A stretch of DNA of 64,000 nucleotides from Bactericera cockerelli. Its lineage: Eukaryota > Arthropoda > Insecta > Hemiptera > Triozidae. Made by a program: the position numbers and the translations under genes. Location: the NCBI GenBank assembly GCA_024516035.1, contig CM044964.1, positions 25,013,452-25,077,451 on the forward strand, read 5' to 3'. The notes under the pieces were generated by a model. It was not told the origin of the DNA and ran no database searches. It saw only the letters and a list, made by a program, of their open reading frames with translations. This document shows, one piece after another, positions 13,491-27,600 of this stretch; positions within the stretch are counted from its first letter, which is position 1; the number at the start of each line of letters is the position of its first letter.

Positions 13491-16400
13491 TGTTGCTTTA
13501 GTGGACAAATCAGGTGATGGTAAAGCAAGTTTTTATCTATCACAAAAAAACAAGTCTGGCAATTGAAAGAGGAAATGCGGCGGCAGTTGTGGGCTGTGTG
13601 CCCCAGGGAGATGAGTTGGTTGACTTGTTTTATAGATAGTAAAAGAAATATATGTATAAGTTCATTCTAACCCTAATAAATAAATAAAAATCAAGAATAA
13701 TAATCATCTGTCCCGGTAGCTCAGTGGTAAAGGCGGCACTCTGTGAATCCAAAGATTCCATAGGTCGTGGGTTCGAAACCCAGCCGGGACATGACAAGTT
13801 ATACTCCCATTTGGGATTTTTACCACATAATAATATGTCTTGGGCTTACTGCTGGAATAATGGGACTTTACAGTCCTAATCGGGCAGTATAAATAAGGCG
13901 ATATTATTATTATCATCTATTATTCTCCCTCCCGTCACAGCCCAAGTGCATCTGGCCGGCCTCCAGAAGCAGGCGAGACTCTCGAGTCGGAAGCGCGAAG
14001 AGAAGGAGAGCCAGGCGGTCGAGCTCAAGACGCGAGTCCTGGAAGTGGGCGCCGCCATCGACAGCAAGCAGCGAGACCTGGGCGAGATAGACGCGAGCCT
14101 CGGCGAGTTCCGGGCGAGCGTGCAGGAGAAGGAGGACGCGCTCGCTGTGAACCTCGCCCAGGTGAGTTCCGTCCTTGTTGTGAACCTTCACAATTTTTTT
14201 TTTTTTAAGCTGTATTAGGTAGAACAAAAAATATATACAGTAGAATACAAAGTTTAAAAGTTAAAGTTATCATATTTGTGTTAATCACTTTCGTGATATC
14301 ACAACTACTCAAACTCGCTTTACACAATCTACGCTGAAACCGGCACTTGAACCACCGACCTCCAGGTTACAAGTCCGCCGCCTTATTGATCAAGCTACTG
14401 AGGTCGGTCTACAGTAGAATACAATGAAATATAAAGAAAAACAAAAAAAATTAAACAAATATACAAGAAAGAAAAAAAAAATATTCTATTTTAATATTCC
14501 ATTAGATTAAACAAATATATACAAGAAAAAAAATAATAAAAAAAAAATATTCCCCACCTTCAGCACAAGATTTTTTTATCTTTTGAAGGTGGGTATACCC
14601 TCATTGTTTGTTGAAGATGTTATTGTGTAATATAAACACATGGAAACTTGAGAAGAAAAAAAATATATAATATAAATAAAAAAAATTAAGTTCCTATCAA
14701 ATTTTAAGAAATATTTTTAAATTTGTCAGTTTTAAGTGCATAATTTCAACAAACTACTCATACACCATACACTGAACACGGAAGGAGACAACTGATTATT
14801 ATTAATATTATTATTTAGTCTGGCTGGGGGACGTTTAAACAGGGAGAAGACCAGTGTCTCGCTAGAGGACTATAAACAGAGAACAGACTAGCCAACCCTT
14901 ACAAGCCAGGCTAGCTTGCAGTTTCCTAAGGGTTTAATGGCTTATAAAGAAAAGTCCAAGTCCTCATGATGGTTGATCGCACATAGAAATATGTGGTTCA
15001 GGACGAGCCAACTTTGAAATTAAATTGGCTGGAGACCATCACTCACCCCTCCAGCTGTAGCTAAGCTGGCTACAACAACAACTATTATTATTTGTTTCTT
15101 TTAAAAGAACATTATTTATAAACAGCTAATGATTAAAATTAAAATTTAGAACAATATAAACAAGAAAAAAAGAAAAGATAAACAACATAGATAACCTGAA
15201 TAAAATTTAAACAGATGTCCTAACTAGAGGGCGGGGTTAAGGCCTATGGCAATCTCTTCCACCCAACACGGATTCGTCTTTTTTTTTAATAACCATAAAT
15301 ATATTAATTTTATTTGATTGTTCACATATGCTTCCTTGTCTTTTATACTAGGGTGAATATTAGAGAGCATATATATGATATTTTAATGAAATTAAATTTA
15401 AAAATGGTTAATCCATTACTCATGGGGTTTTCAGATAAAGAGAACCCTGTTTCGAGCAAGGATTTTATAATTGATGAAATTATTATTTTATTTTTATTTT
15501 TAAAGAAATTGGATGTATACCTTTTTATTATTAATATATGATAGTAGAGAGAATGAAGTTAATGAACAAATAACTTTATTTTAAAACTTTGAGGAATTTT
15601 ATTTCCAGAGCTGCAATATGTGTTGAAATAGGTGGGAAAATAAAATTTCAATTTAAGTATTTATCAATAATATTCACAAGACCATTCCTAGTATGAATTT
15701 TTTTAAATGTCTTTTCGTCTGTCTCATGTCTTTTCTCCGTCCTCAGATTGCCAAGTACGAGGCGTCGAACAAGGAGGTGGAGCGGAAAAGCGAGAAGTAC
15801 AAGGTGGAGCAGAAGTCGCTGGAGACCAAAGAGAAAGGTGAAAAACTCTCGAAAAGACTAGCATCCATTAACTATTTTTTGACATTTTCATGTCTTTGCT
15901 CTGGCACATAACCAAAATTATGTGACGAAATTATGTAACGAAATTATGTAACGATATTATGTAACGAAATATTGAATTGTAAAGGGAGAGAAGAGGGAAA
16001 GTGTGTGTCATGCGCACAATGGCGAAGTATTGAATTGTAGAGGGAGAGAAGAGAGAAGGTATGTGTCATGCGCACAATACGAAATTTGGTCAGTTGGGTT
16101 TTGGACCTTGAATAGTAAAGATGAAAATGTCCCAATGGTTGCAGACTCGTATGCAAGCGTTTTTTATTTATATTTTATAAGTTAAGAGACCACGTGTCAA
16201 TCAATATTCTTAAAATGTCTTATCGGTCTCTTTTTGAATCGGTTGCAACATATGCCATACGTTTTTGGGGCATTGCAGGCCATGTACAACTGATAATGAG
16301 AAGGCAAAAAAAATGCAATTAGAAGAATAACCAGAAACTCTTCTAGAGAACATTGTAAACCATTATTCATCAACTTAAAAGTTCTCACTATACCCGCATT

Positions 16401-18591
16401 ATATTATGTTATGAGCCAATTAAAATTTATTAAGAAAAATATAAATAATTACACCACAGTATTAGAGACATCCACTCACACAACACAAGGTATGCATCTT
16501 CTAGGGCCATCGTACAACAAAAATGTAGAACCTATAAAGCTATGTGCTCACCTGATTATATTGCCATCAAACTTTTCAACCATTTACCCCCTAAAATAAG
16601 AGATCTCTCTATGAGAGAATTTATAAAGTACATGAAAAATTTTCTCATAGAGAATCCAATTTATAGTTACAATGAATTCTATACCCTAACTTTTAGTTGA
16701 TTTTAATTCACAAGTTTTTTTTCCAGTATAACGGCGCTCATGGCGGTAGGCCCGTCATTCACGCCGGAATTCACAAGTTTAATTCTACTGATCACTGTTA
16801 TGTTTATTCTATCATTATTGTATTTGAATTGTAATCCTAAAAATTCTATATGCACTGAAATTCTGTATTATCTTGACTTTGTAATTTTGTGTAAACAATT
16901 ATTTGCAATAAAAACTTTATTTATTTATTTATTTATTATTTATTTATTTATTTATTATTTATTTATTTAAAGAGTCGAAGAATCTGGTGCCGAGAAACAC
17001 GAAAGCTATCGGGACGCTGGAAGCGGCGATTGTCGATCTGGACGCTACCGTGCGGGCGGAAGAGAAGCGACTCGAGGAGATGGTGGGGACGATAGCGGAC
17101 GCTACGAAGGAGCTGAAAGAGAAGAAGGATGCGCTGCAGCAGGAACAGATGGAGCTGAGCAGACAGTACGACAAGGCCAAGTCAGAGGTGGGTGGCGGGG
17201 GTTTTTTTTTTTTTTTTAAGCTTTATTAGGAGGACAAACAGGCAACAGTGTAAAATTAAGAAAAGAAAGGGGGAAAAAAAACAAACAAATGACAAAATAA
17301 ATAAGTAAAAAAAAAGAAAATAACAATAATGTCCTACCTAAAGGGCGGGGTTATTGCCTGTGGCAATCTCTTCCACCCAACCCAACCTTCTGCAGTGCTA
17401 GACACGTTTTTTTTTATTTATAGAAACTCTTTTTTAGTAGAACATATATACAGACAAGGCTGGCATTTCCGGCCCTACCCACGCTGGGTGATTTTTTTTT
17501 TATTTATTTTTTTTTAGAAACTCTTTATTAGTAGAACATATATACGGACAAGGCTGGCATTTCCGGCCCTACCCAGGCTGGGTGAGGTTAATGTGGTGGG
17601 TAGCTGGTTCGCTTCCCAGCGACTGGAGGAGATGGTAGGGACGATAGCGGACGCTACTAAGGAGCTGAAAGAGAAGAAGGATGGGCTGCAGCAGGAACAG
17701 ATGGAGCTGAGCAGACAGTACGACAAGGCCAAGTCAGAGGTGGGTGGCGAGTTTTTTTTTTTTTTTTTTTAAGCTTTATTAGGAGGACAAACAGGCAACA
17801 GTGTAAAATTAAAAAAAGAAAGGGGAAAAAAAACAAACAAATGACAAAATAAATAAGTAAAAAATAAGAAGAAAATAACAATAATGTCCTACCTAAAGGG
17901 CGGCAACAGTGTAAAATTAAGAAAAGAAAGGAAAAAAAAAACAAACAAATGACAAAATAAATAAGTAAAAAAAAAAAGAAAATAACAATAATGTCCTACC
18001 TAAAGGGCGGGGTTATTGCCTGTGGCAATCTCTTCCACCCAACCCAACCTTCTGCAGTGCTAGACACGTTTTTTTTATTTATAGAAACTCTTTATTAGTA
18101 GAACATATACCTATACAGACAAGGCTGGCATTTCCGGCCCTACCCACGCTGGGTGATTTATTTTTTATTTTTAGAAACTCTTTATTAGTAGAACATATAT
18201 TATACAGACAAGGCTGGCATTTCCGGCCCTACTCAGGCTGGGTGAGTAGAATATGGGTAGCTGGTTCGCTTCCCAGCGACTGTAGGAGATGGTCGGGACG
18301 ATAGCGGACGCTACTAAGGAGCTGAAAGAGAAGAAGGATGGGCTGCAGCAGGAACAGATGGAGCTGAGCAGACAGTACGACAAGGCCAAGTCAGAGGTGG
18401 GTGCCGGGTTCGATTCTTCTGCAATGGTTTTTTTTTTTTTTTTTTTTTTTTTTAATGGAAGGCAGGAAAAAATCTTTCAAAGACACCCAGATCCTGGGGT
18501 GTGGGATTTCCACCCACTAAAAACCCACCTTCTCTAAAAGCTAACCGCACTTGGAACCGAAAAATATCATTACTTCTGCAGTGGTAGTCAT

Positions 18592-18643
<52 letters not shown>

Positions 18644-21600
18644 ACTCTTTATTAGTAGAACATTTATACAGACAAGGCTGGCATTTCCGGCCCTACCAAG
18701 TCTGGGTGAGGTTAATGTGGGTAGCTGGTTCGATTCCCAGCGACTGGAGGAGATGGTAGGGACGATAGCGGACGCTACTAAGGAGCTGAAAGAGAAGAAG
18801 GATGCGCTGCAGCAGGAACAGATGGAGCTGAGCAGACAGTACGACAAGGCCAAGTCAGAGGTAATAATAATAACACTCTTTAGTGGAAGGCAACCACCAG
18901 GCGAGGTTAATGCTCCAAGCATTTCCTACCACCTAACCCTCAGCGTCTTATTATCATGTGGTCACAAACTCAAATTAATGAGGAAAAATGCATGCACTGG
19001 GTGGGATTCGAACCAACGGATCCCTACGCTACCTGGATCACCAGACTAGCGCGTTGACCACTAGACTACCAGAGGTGGGTCTCGGGTTCGATTCTTCTGC
19101 ACTGGTAGACATGTTTTTTTTTTTTTTTTTTTTTTTTTTTTGAAACTCTTTATTAGTAGAACATACCTATATACAGACAAATAATTGTAGAAATTAAATA
19201 TATATTTTTATTTTTTTTAGTTCTTCGCTAAGTAGTAAGTATAATTCTTTTTTTTTTCACGAGTATAAGTGCTTGTTGATAATATTCAGGGTGTCTTTCA
19301 TAATCACTTGAGTCAGGTCAGTTAATTTTTTTTTTTTTTTTTTTTTTTGATGTTATGATTGGCAAAGAACTTCATAAGGAATGGGGAAGCTGTTCCACGT
19401 ACGCCAAACCAAAGACCAAACACTTCCCAACGTGGTATTTCATACTTCAGAATAAAATAAGGAACAGTGGGAACATATATTTCTTGTTTTTCTTCATCTC
19501 TTTTGATGTCTTGGTCTTCTAAGTTTGTTTCCCATCGAAGAGTAGGATCTAGAATTAGTCCTTTGATCAAAATTTTTGAAAATGAAAGTATAAGTCTCTA
19601 AAATGTTATATTTGGTATAATCAAAGTATAAAAGCCTCATCAAGCCCTTGGTTCACAGGAAATGTGCCAAGTATGGCCGCCGCATTGCCTCTTTGGACGG
19701 CTATAGCAAGTGTTTGTTTGAAGTAAAATGCAGATCAAAATTGTTTATAAATGACCTGTTTATAAATATGTTGTGTTTTCCAGTATCAACTGAACGAGTC
19801 CCAGCTAAGCGTGTTCACCAGCACAGAACTGTCATTTGTGCAGCAGCACCAGCATTTTTGCATGTTTGATTTAGGTAGCTTGGTGCAAAATTGTTTATAA
19901 ATGACCTATCATCATATGTTCATATCTACTTATTTCAATATTCCTAACTCTTCATACGCAATCTTATCACCTGTAACTAAATCAGCAAGTCTCTACAACC
20001 TTTTTTCCAAAGAACTTGACTTATCAGCCTCTTACTCAGCTTTTGAGAAAAATATTAACTTAGTAATTAGTTAGCATAAATAATATTATTAGAATCTGCT
20101 ATTTTTTAAGTTTTAGGTACATTGTATGTAATAGTTTAAAAAATGAATCTTATGTTTTGTAAATTGTAAATAATGTTATGTTAAACAACACAATAAATAT
20201 ATGAATTGAATTGAATGTTGTGTTTTCCAGTATCAACTGAACGAGTCCCAGCTCAGCGTGTTCACCAGCACAGAACTGTCATTTGTGCAGCAGCACCAGC
20301 ATTTTTGCATGTTTGATTTAGGTAGCTTAGTGTAAAATTGTTTATAAATGACCTATCAGCATATGTTGTGTTTTCCAGTATCAACTGAAGCTCTACTCCT
20401 CTTGATTTTATCATTGAGTACTTTGAGTGTTTTCTTTGAACTGCCATTTGTGCAGCAGAACCAGCATTTTTTCATGTTTGATTTAGGTAGCTTGGTGCAA
20501 AATTGTTTATAAATCTGTCCCGGTAAAATAATAATAAATAATGCCTTCGACGTTCTATTCGATATGATACTTATTTGGTAATTGATTTATTAACCTCGCC
20601 GTCTGTCCCGGTAGCTCAGTGGTAAAGGCGGCACTCTGTGAATCCACAGGTTCCAGAGGTCGTGGGTTCAAAACCCAGACGGGACATGACAAGTTATCCT
20701 CCCACTTGGGATTTTTACCACATAATAATATGTCTTGGGCCTACTGCTGGAATAATGGGACTTTAATAGTCCTTATGGGCAGTATAAATAAGGCGATATT
20801 ATTATTATTAATATCATCGTATGTTGTGTGTTCCAGTATCAACTGAACGAGTCCCAGCTCAGCGTGTTCACCAGCACAGAAGTGGAGCACACTGGGAAGC
20901 TCGCCAAGCTTCGGACCTCGCTTGAGGAGACTAACACACAGTACCAGGAGTTCCAAGAGTGAGTGTAACCCCGGCTTTTTTTTAATCTCTGTTTACACCC
21001 ATATTTTTTTTTTTTTTTTTAAAGATGATTGTTTCACAGCCTTTTTTTTTTTTCGTAGCCATGAAACAAGACCTACTGTAGACGCTTGTGGTCTGTGTTG
21101 TAGCCTGCCCATCCCGTAGTAAGCCTCCCCTCTGATGGGCGAGAAGTGACACAATACTTCCCATTTAGGTGGTGGGTCAACACGAGCGCACCGGAAGGTA
21201 TCCCTTACAAACAATTGTAACCAAAATAAGAATACAAATTTTTGTCGGCACGGGGGATCGAACCAGGGACCTTCCGCATGGCAAGCGAGTGCTTAACCAC
21301 TGAGCTAATCGTGCGCTCATATTATATGCCATTACGTAAACAGGTAACAGGATTTTAAATTTTAAAAAATATTACAGGGGAAAAGATAAAGCCTCTTTAC
21401 ACATTTCTTTAAATGGGGTAATATTATTACTAAGGTCTAAAGTAGAGGAATGTGCGTTGAAAGTTATGAGTCTTTCCAAGCAAATCACACAAAGGCCGCG
21501 GTTTCCCAATATGCGCAACAATTTGTTTCGAAATGTTGCAATGTAGGAGGTTGAGGGGTCAATAAGGGTTGAGTGGAAGAGAATGCCACAGGCAATACCC

Positions 21601-24600
21601 CGCCCTTTAGGTAGGACATTTCTCTTTTTTTTTTCTTGTATATTTGTTTAATCTTTTTGTTTTTCTTTATATTTCATTGTATTCTACTGTATATATTTTT
21701 TTGTTCTACCTAATAAAGCTTTTAAAAAAAGCCACGGTTTCCCAATAAGCGCAACAATTTGTTTCGAAATGTTGCAATGTAGGAGGTTGAGGGTTCGATA
21801 GGATGATAGAGAAGTTCGAAGCGCATCTTTTGACTATACATAATATATGTCCTAACTAAAGGGCGGGGTTATTGTCTTAGGCAATCTCTTCCACCCAACC
21901 CTAGGCAATCTCTTCCACCCAACCCTCTAATATGTTGAGCCTCGGATACACGAGGCTCGAGTTATATCAAATTCTTGCTTATGGAAACTGACCAGAATTT
22001 TTACATCTACTGTTACAAAAGCGTTTCATGCTGTGCTCTTCTAGCGTAGGGATCCGTGGATTGGAAACTCACCCGATGCATCAATTTTTCCTCGTTAATT
22101 TGAGTTTATCACCGCATCATAGTAAGACTCTGAGGGTTAGGTGGTAAAATATGCCGTGAGCATTAACCTCGCCTGGTGGTTACATTCCACAAAAGAGAAA
22201 TACAGGGTGCGGCGCGGTAATGTCCCATTTTGAATCGCTTAGTGTGAAGCCGCACTTCTAATTAGACAAGTTCAAACAAAGTTAGAAGATGCACAAACTA
22301 CTAATTTTTTCGATTCAATTTAGCTCTATTGTCAAAATGATTTTATCAAAGCAACAGAAAGCTAATCGCGTGGAGAGTTATTTTTCGAAAAATAAGTGTA
22401 TCGTAGCAGTGCAGCGGGAGTTTGACATTGCACACCAAACTGTAACTCGATCTGCATGGAGGGGGTTTTCATGAAGTTCCGTAGGGTTGTTGTCTCCAAT
22501 AACGCATATTTTGTTTATTAACACAGCCTCAAATGTGAAAATGGGCTTCATCACTGAAGAAAACTATCGCATCTGGAAGTAAGGAGTCAATCAGGGTTTC
22601 ACATGCATTTTGTCGTTGAATAAAGTCTCGCTCGAACAATTTCTGCACCACTACCATTTTGTAGGGATGAAAATGCAATTCTTTATGAAGTATCCTCCGC
22701 AATGAACGGTCTGATATGCCAAGAGCAGCAGCATGCTTGCGAGCTGAGCGCCTAGGTAACCGCAATCTCGCCTCACGAACTCGTTCAACGTTTTCGGGGG
22801 TTGACACAGGCTGTGTTAATAAACAAAATGTGCTTTATTGGAGTGACAACAACCCTAGGGAACTTCATGAAAACTCCCTCCATGCAGATCGAGTTACAGT
22901 TTGGTGTGCAATGTCAAACTTCCGCTGCACTGCTACTATACACTTATATTTTTCGAAAAATAACTCTCCACGCAATAAGCTTTCTGTTGCTTTGATAAAA
23001 TCATTTTGACAACTGAGCTAAATTGAATCGAAAAAATTAGTAGTTTGTGCATTTTCTAACTTTGTTCAAACTTGTCTAATTAGAAGTGCGGCTTCACACT
23101 GGGCGATTCAAAATGGGACATTACCGCGCCGCACCCTGTATAATACTAGTAATATCGCATTATTTATATTGCCTGATTAAGACTATTAAAGTCCCATTAG
23201 TCCAGCAGTAAGCCCAAGACATATTATTATGTGGTAAAAATCCCAGATGGGAGGATAACATGTCATGTCCCGGCTGGGTTTCGAACCCACGACCTCTGGA
23301 ATCTTTGGATTCACCTTTACCACCGAGCTACCGGGACAGAGCTGAATAACTAATTAATAAACCTGAATAACTTAAAAAAATATAGAAGAAAAAATCTTTT
23401 GGTCCCTTCATTTTTTACATCTTTTAAGCAGGAAAATATTGACGGTTTTTTAAATTCCTGTTTGTCCAGATTCGACTGAACCCGCAATTAGCTCGGTGGT
23501 AAGGTACCCGCTTTCCATGCAGAAGTTCTTGGGTTCGATCTCTTTCAACTGCATATCACGTCGTGGGTTTCACGCTCCATTCGCTGTAAACTCACAAACC
23601 AGCTACTCAAATTAACCTCACCCAGCCTAAAAAAAAAAAAAAAAACATCTCTTTGGCCGTACAACATCTGTTTTTCTAATTAAAATTCAATGTTTTAATT
23701 AAGCCGTAAAATATTGCATTCTCTCTCGCCCTCCCCAGTCGACTGGTGCACCTTCAAAGGTCGATCCCATCTCTCGCGGCCGAGATACAACATCCGTTTT
23801 TCTAAAAAAAAAATTGATTGGTCATTTACCATTTTTTTTTTTTTTTTTTCAAGGTACTTTATTTGTATTTTTTATAAATCAACAAACATTTTATCAAAAT
23901 AAAACAAAATGAAAGAACAATAAAAAAAAACAAAAAATTAAAAATGTTCATCATTTTTTATGAATATACTAAAAATAGTATTTAAATTTTAGGTGAGGTC
24001 CAATGTGCAAAGTTGCATGTGTTGGATCTCACCGGGTCCAATTTTTTAATTAAGCCGTAAAACATTCAATTCTCTCTCGCCCTCCCCATCTCTCGAGGCC
24101 GAGATACAACATCCGTTTTCCTAATTCACTGTATTTACTATAGCTATTAATATTATTATTTTATTTTTGTTTTACTTATTACTTTTAAATAACCTTTTTT
24201 TTTTCTTTCTTTCTTTATAATGACGATTGACTATGTATTCTGTATCTTAATGTCTAAAATTGTAAATAAGTAAATAATTAAAATTCAATTATCTAATTAA
24301 CCCGTAAAACATTGCATTCTCTCTCGCCCTCCTCCCCAGTCGACGAGCGCACCTTCAAAGGTCTATCCCGTCTCTCGAGGCCGAGATCACGCAGTCGTCG
24401 GCCGCGCTGGCGCGAACCAACGAGCGGGAGGCCGAGATTGACGAGGCCCTGCGCAAGTACCAGAGTGAAGCGGCCGAGCTGAGCGACAGAGTCCAGAAGA
24501 GCGCCTCCCGGAGTCAGCTCATCGACTTCGTGATGACTCTGAAGAGTAGCGGGGCGGTGGCGGGCATCCTGGGGCGGCTGGTGAGTGTCGAGGGGCGAGG

Positions 24601-27600
24601 GGGTGGGTGTAGAATAGAAGAGAAGAGAATAGAATAGAAGAGAATAGAATTGAATAGAATAGAAGAGAAGAGAAAGAGAAAGAAAGAGAAAGAGAAAAGA
24701 GAAGAAGAGAAAAGAAGAAAAGAAGAAAGAAGAGAAGAGAAAAGAAAAAAGAAGAGAAAAGAAAAGAGAAAAGAAAAGAAGAAAAGAAAAGAGAAGAGAA
24801 GAAGAGAAGAGAAAAGAGAAGAGAAAAGAAAAAAGAGAAGTGAAAAGAGAAGAGAAAAGAAAAGAGAAGAGTAAAGAGAAGAGTAAAGAGAAGAGTAAAG
24901 AGAATAGTAAAGAGAAGAGTAAAGAGAAGAATAAAGAGAAGAGTAAAGGGAAGAGAAAAGAGAAGAGAAAAGAGAAGAGAAAAGAGAAGAGAAGAGAAAA
25001 GAGAAGAGAAAAAGTGAAGAGAAGAGAAAAGAGAAGAGAAAAGAAAAGAGAAAAGAAAAGAGAAGAGAAAAAAGAAGAGAAGAGGAAAGAGAAGAGAAAA
25101 GAAAAGAGAAGAGAAAAAAGAATAGAATAGAATAATTTTATTGTAAATAACAGAATAGAATGATTTTATAGAATAGAATAATTTTATTGTAAATAATAGA
25201 ATAGAATGATTTTATAGAATAGAATAGAATAATTTTATAGAATAGAATAATTTTATTGTAAATAATAGAATAGAATAATTTTATAGAATAGAATAATTTG
25301 ATCTACACTTATAAAAGATAGTTTCACTCACTGACTGACTGACTCACTTATTCATCACGCCGAGCTGAGCGACAGAGTCCAGAAGAGCGCCTCCCGGAGT
25401 CAGCTCATCGACTTCGTGATGACTCTGAAGAGTAGCGGGGCGGTGGCGGGCATCCTGGGGCGGCTGGTGAGTCCAGGGGCGAGGGGTTGGGTGTAGAATA
25501 GAATAGAATAGAAGAGAAGAGAAGAGAAAAGAGAAGAGAAGAGAAAGAGAAAAGAGAAGAGAAAGAGAAAGAGAAGAAGAGAAAAGAGAAGAGAAAGAGA
25601 AGCGAAAAGAGAAGAGAAAAGAAAAGAGAAGAGAAAAGAAAAGAGAAGAGAAAAGAAAAGAGGAGAGAAAAGAGGAGAGAGAAAAGAGGAGAGAAAAGAG
25701 AAGAGAAAAGAGAAGAGAAGAGAAGAGAAAATAAAAGAAAAGAGAAAAGAAAAGAAAAGAGAAGAGAAAAGAAAAAAGAAGGAAAAGAGAAGTGAAGAGA
25801 AGAGAATAGAATAGAATAATTTTATTGTAAATAATAGAATAGAATGATTTTATAGAATAGAATGATTTTATAGAATAGAATAGAATGATTTTATAGAATA
25901 GAATAGAATAATTTTATCTATACTTATAAAAGATAGTTTCACTCACTGACTGACTGACTCACTCATTCATCATGCTGAGCCGAGCGACAGAGTCCAGAAG
26001 AGCGCCTCCCGGAGTCAGCTCATCGACTTCGTGATGACTCTGAAGAGTAGCGGGGCGGTGGCGGGCATCCTGGGGCGGCTGGTGAGTCGAGGGGCGGGGG
26101 GTTGGGTGTAGAATAGAATAGAAGAGAATTGAATAGAATAGAAGAGAAGAGAATAGAATTGAATTTAATTGAATTGAATTGAATAGAATTGAATTGAATA
26201 GAATTGAATTGAATAGAATTGAATTGAATAGAATTGAATTGAATAGAATAGAATAGAATAGAATTGAATAGGATTGAATTGAATAGGATTGAATTGAATT
26301 GAATAGAATAGAATAGAATAGAATAGAATGAATAGAATTAAAGAGAATGAAGAGAATTGAATAGAATTGAATAGAATTGAATAGAATTGAATAGAATTGA
26401 ATAGATAGAATTGAATTGAATTGAATTGAATAGAATTGAATTGAATTCTATTCAATTAATTGAAATTTAATTGAATTGAATTGAATTGAATAGAATTGAA
26501 TTGAATGAATTGAATTGAATAGAATAGAATAAAATAGAATTGAATAGAATAGAATTGAATAGATTGAATTGAATAGATTGAATTGAATTGAATAGAATAG
26601 AGTAAAGAAGAAGAAGAAGAGAAGAGAAAATAGAGAATGAGAATAGAAAAGAAAAAGAGAAGAGAAAAGAGAATAGAATTGAATAGAATTGAATAGAATT
26701 GAATTGAATAGAATTGAATTGAATAGAATAGAATTGAAGAGAATTGAATAGAATTTAGAATTGAATTGAATAGAATTGAATTGAATAGAATAGAATAGAA
26801 TAGAATTGAATTGAATTGAATGAAGAGAAGAGAAGAAAAGAGAAGAAAAAGAGAAGAGAAAAGAGAAGAGAAAAGAGAAGAGGAGAAGAGAAGAGAAAAG
26901 AGAAGAGAAGAGAGAGAGAGAAGAGAGAAGAGAAAAGAGAAGAGAAAAGAGAAGAGAAAAGAAGAGAAGAGAAAAGAAAAAAAGAGAAGAGAAAAGAGAA
27001 GAGAAGAGAAAAGAAAAGAGAAGAGAAGAGAAAAAAAAGAAGAGAAAAGAGAAGAGAAGAGAATAGAATAGAATAATTTTATTGTAAATAATAGAATAAA
27101 ATAATTTTATAGAATAGAATAATTTTATCTATACTTATAAAAGATAGTTTCACTCACTGACTGACTGACTCACTTATTCATCACGCCGAGCTGAGCGACA
27201 GAGTCCAGAAGAGCGCCTCCCGGAGTCAGCTCATCGACTTCGTGATGACTCTGAAGAGTAGCGGGGCGGTGGCGGGCATCCTGGGGCGGCTGGTGAGTCG
27301 AGGGGCGAGGGGAAGAGAGTGCTCCGCAGACACTACTGCGCCCTTTATTATTATTTCCACTTTCTCTCCTTTGGAAGGTAATTATTACCTTTCAAAGGGT
27401 ATTACACCAGGAGCGGATCATATGATCAATTCTCCTGGTGTTGTAATTATTATTATTATACAACGCTTTATTAGGTATAAATGGACATTATGTACATACA
27501 AATAATTAATTTAACAATGAAAAAAAATGGAAATAATGTTCAAATGTTTATTTATTGATTTACAGTGCATATACAAAACAGTTAATAAAAACCAATTACA

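Larger units (their letters stand above)
25302..27292 (+). pseudogene. Exon 10 echoes with Helitron 5' end and purine repeats, three copies
   Basis: Copies of the exon 10 3' half plus donor lie at 25359-25466, 25974-26081 and 27185-27292. Each is immediately preceded by the 55 bp start of a Helitron (tctacacttataaaagatag.. actgactgactcac at 25302, 25917 and 27128). The unit therefore reads Helitron start, exon half, donor, purine repeat. Confidence 0.9.

Noticed and set aside
24650..27076. Long open frames rich in K, E and R
   Set aside because: They lie in A/G-only repeats where stop codons are rare by composition; every frame is open and no domain is visible.
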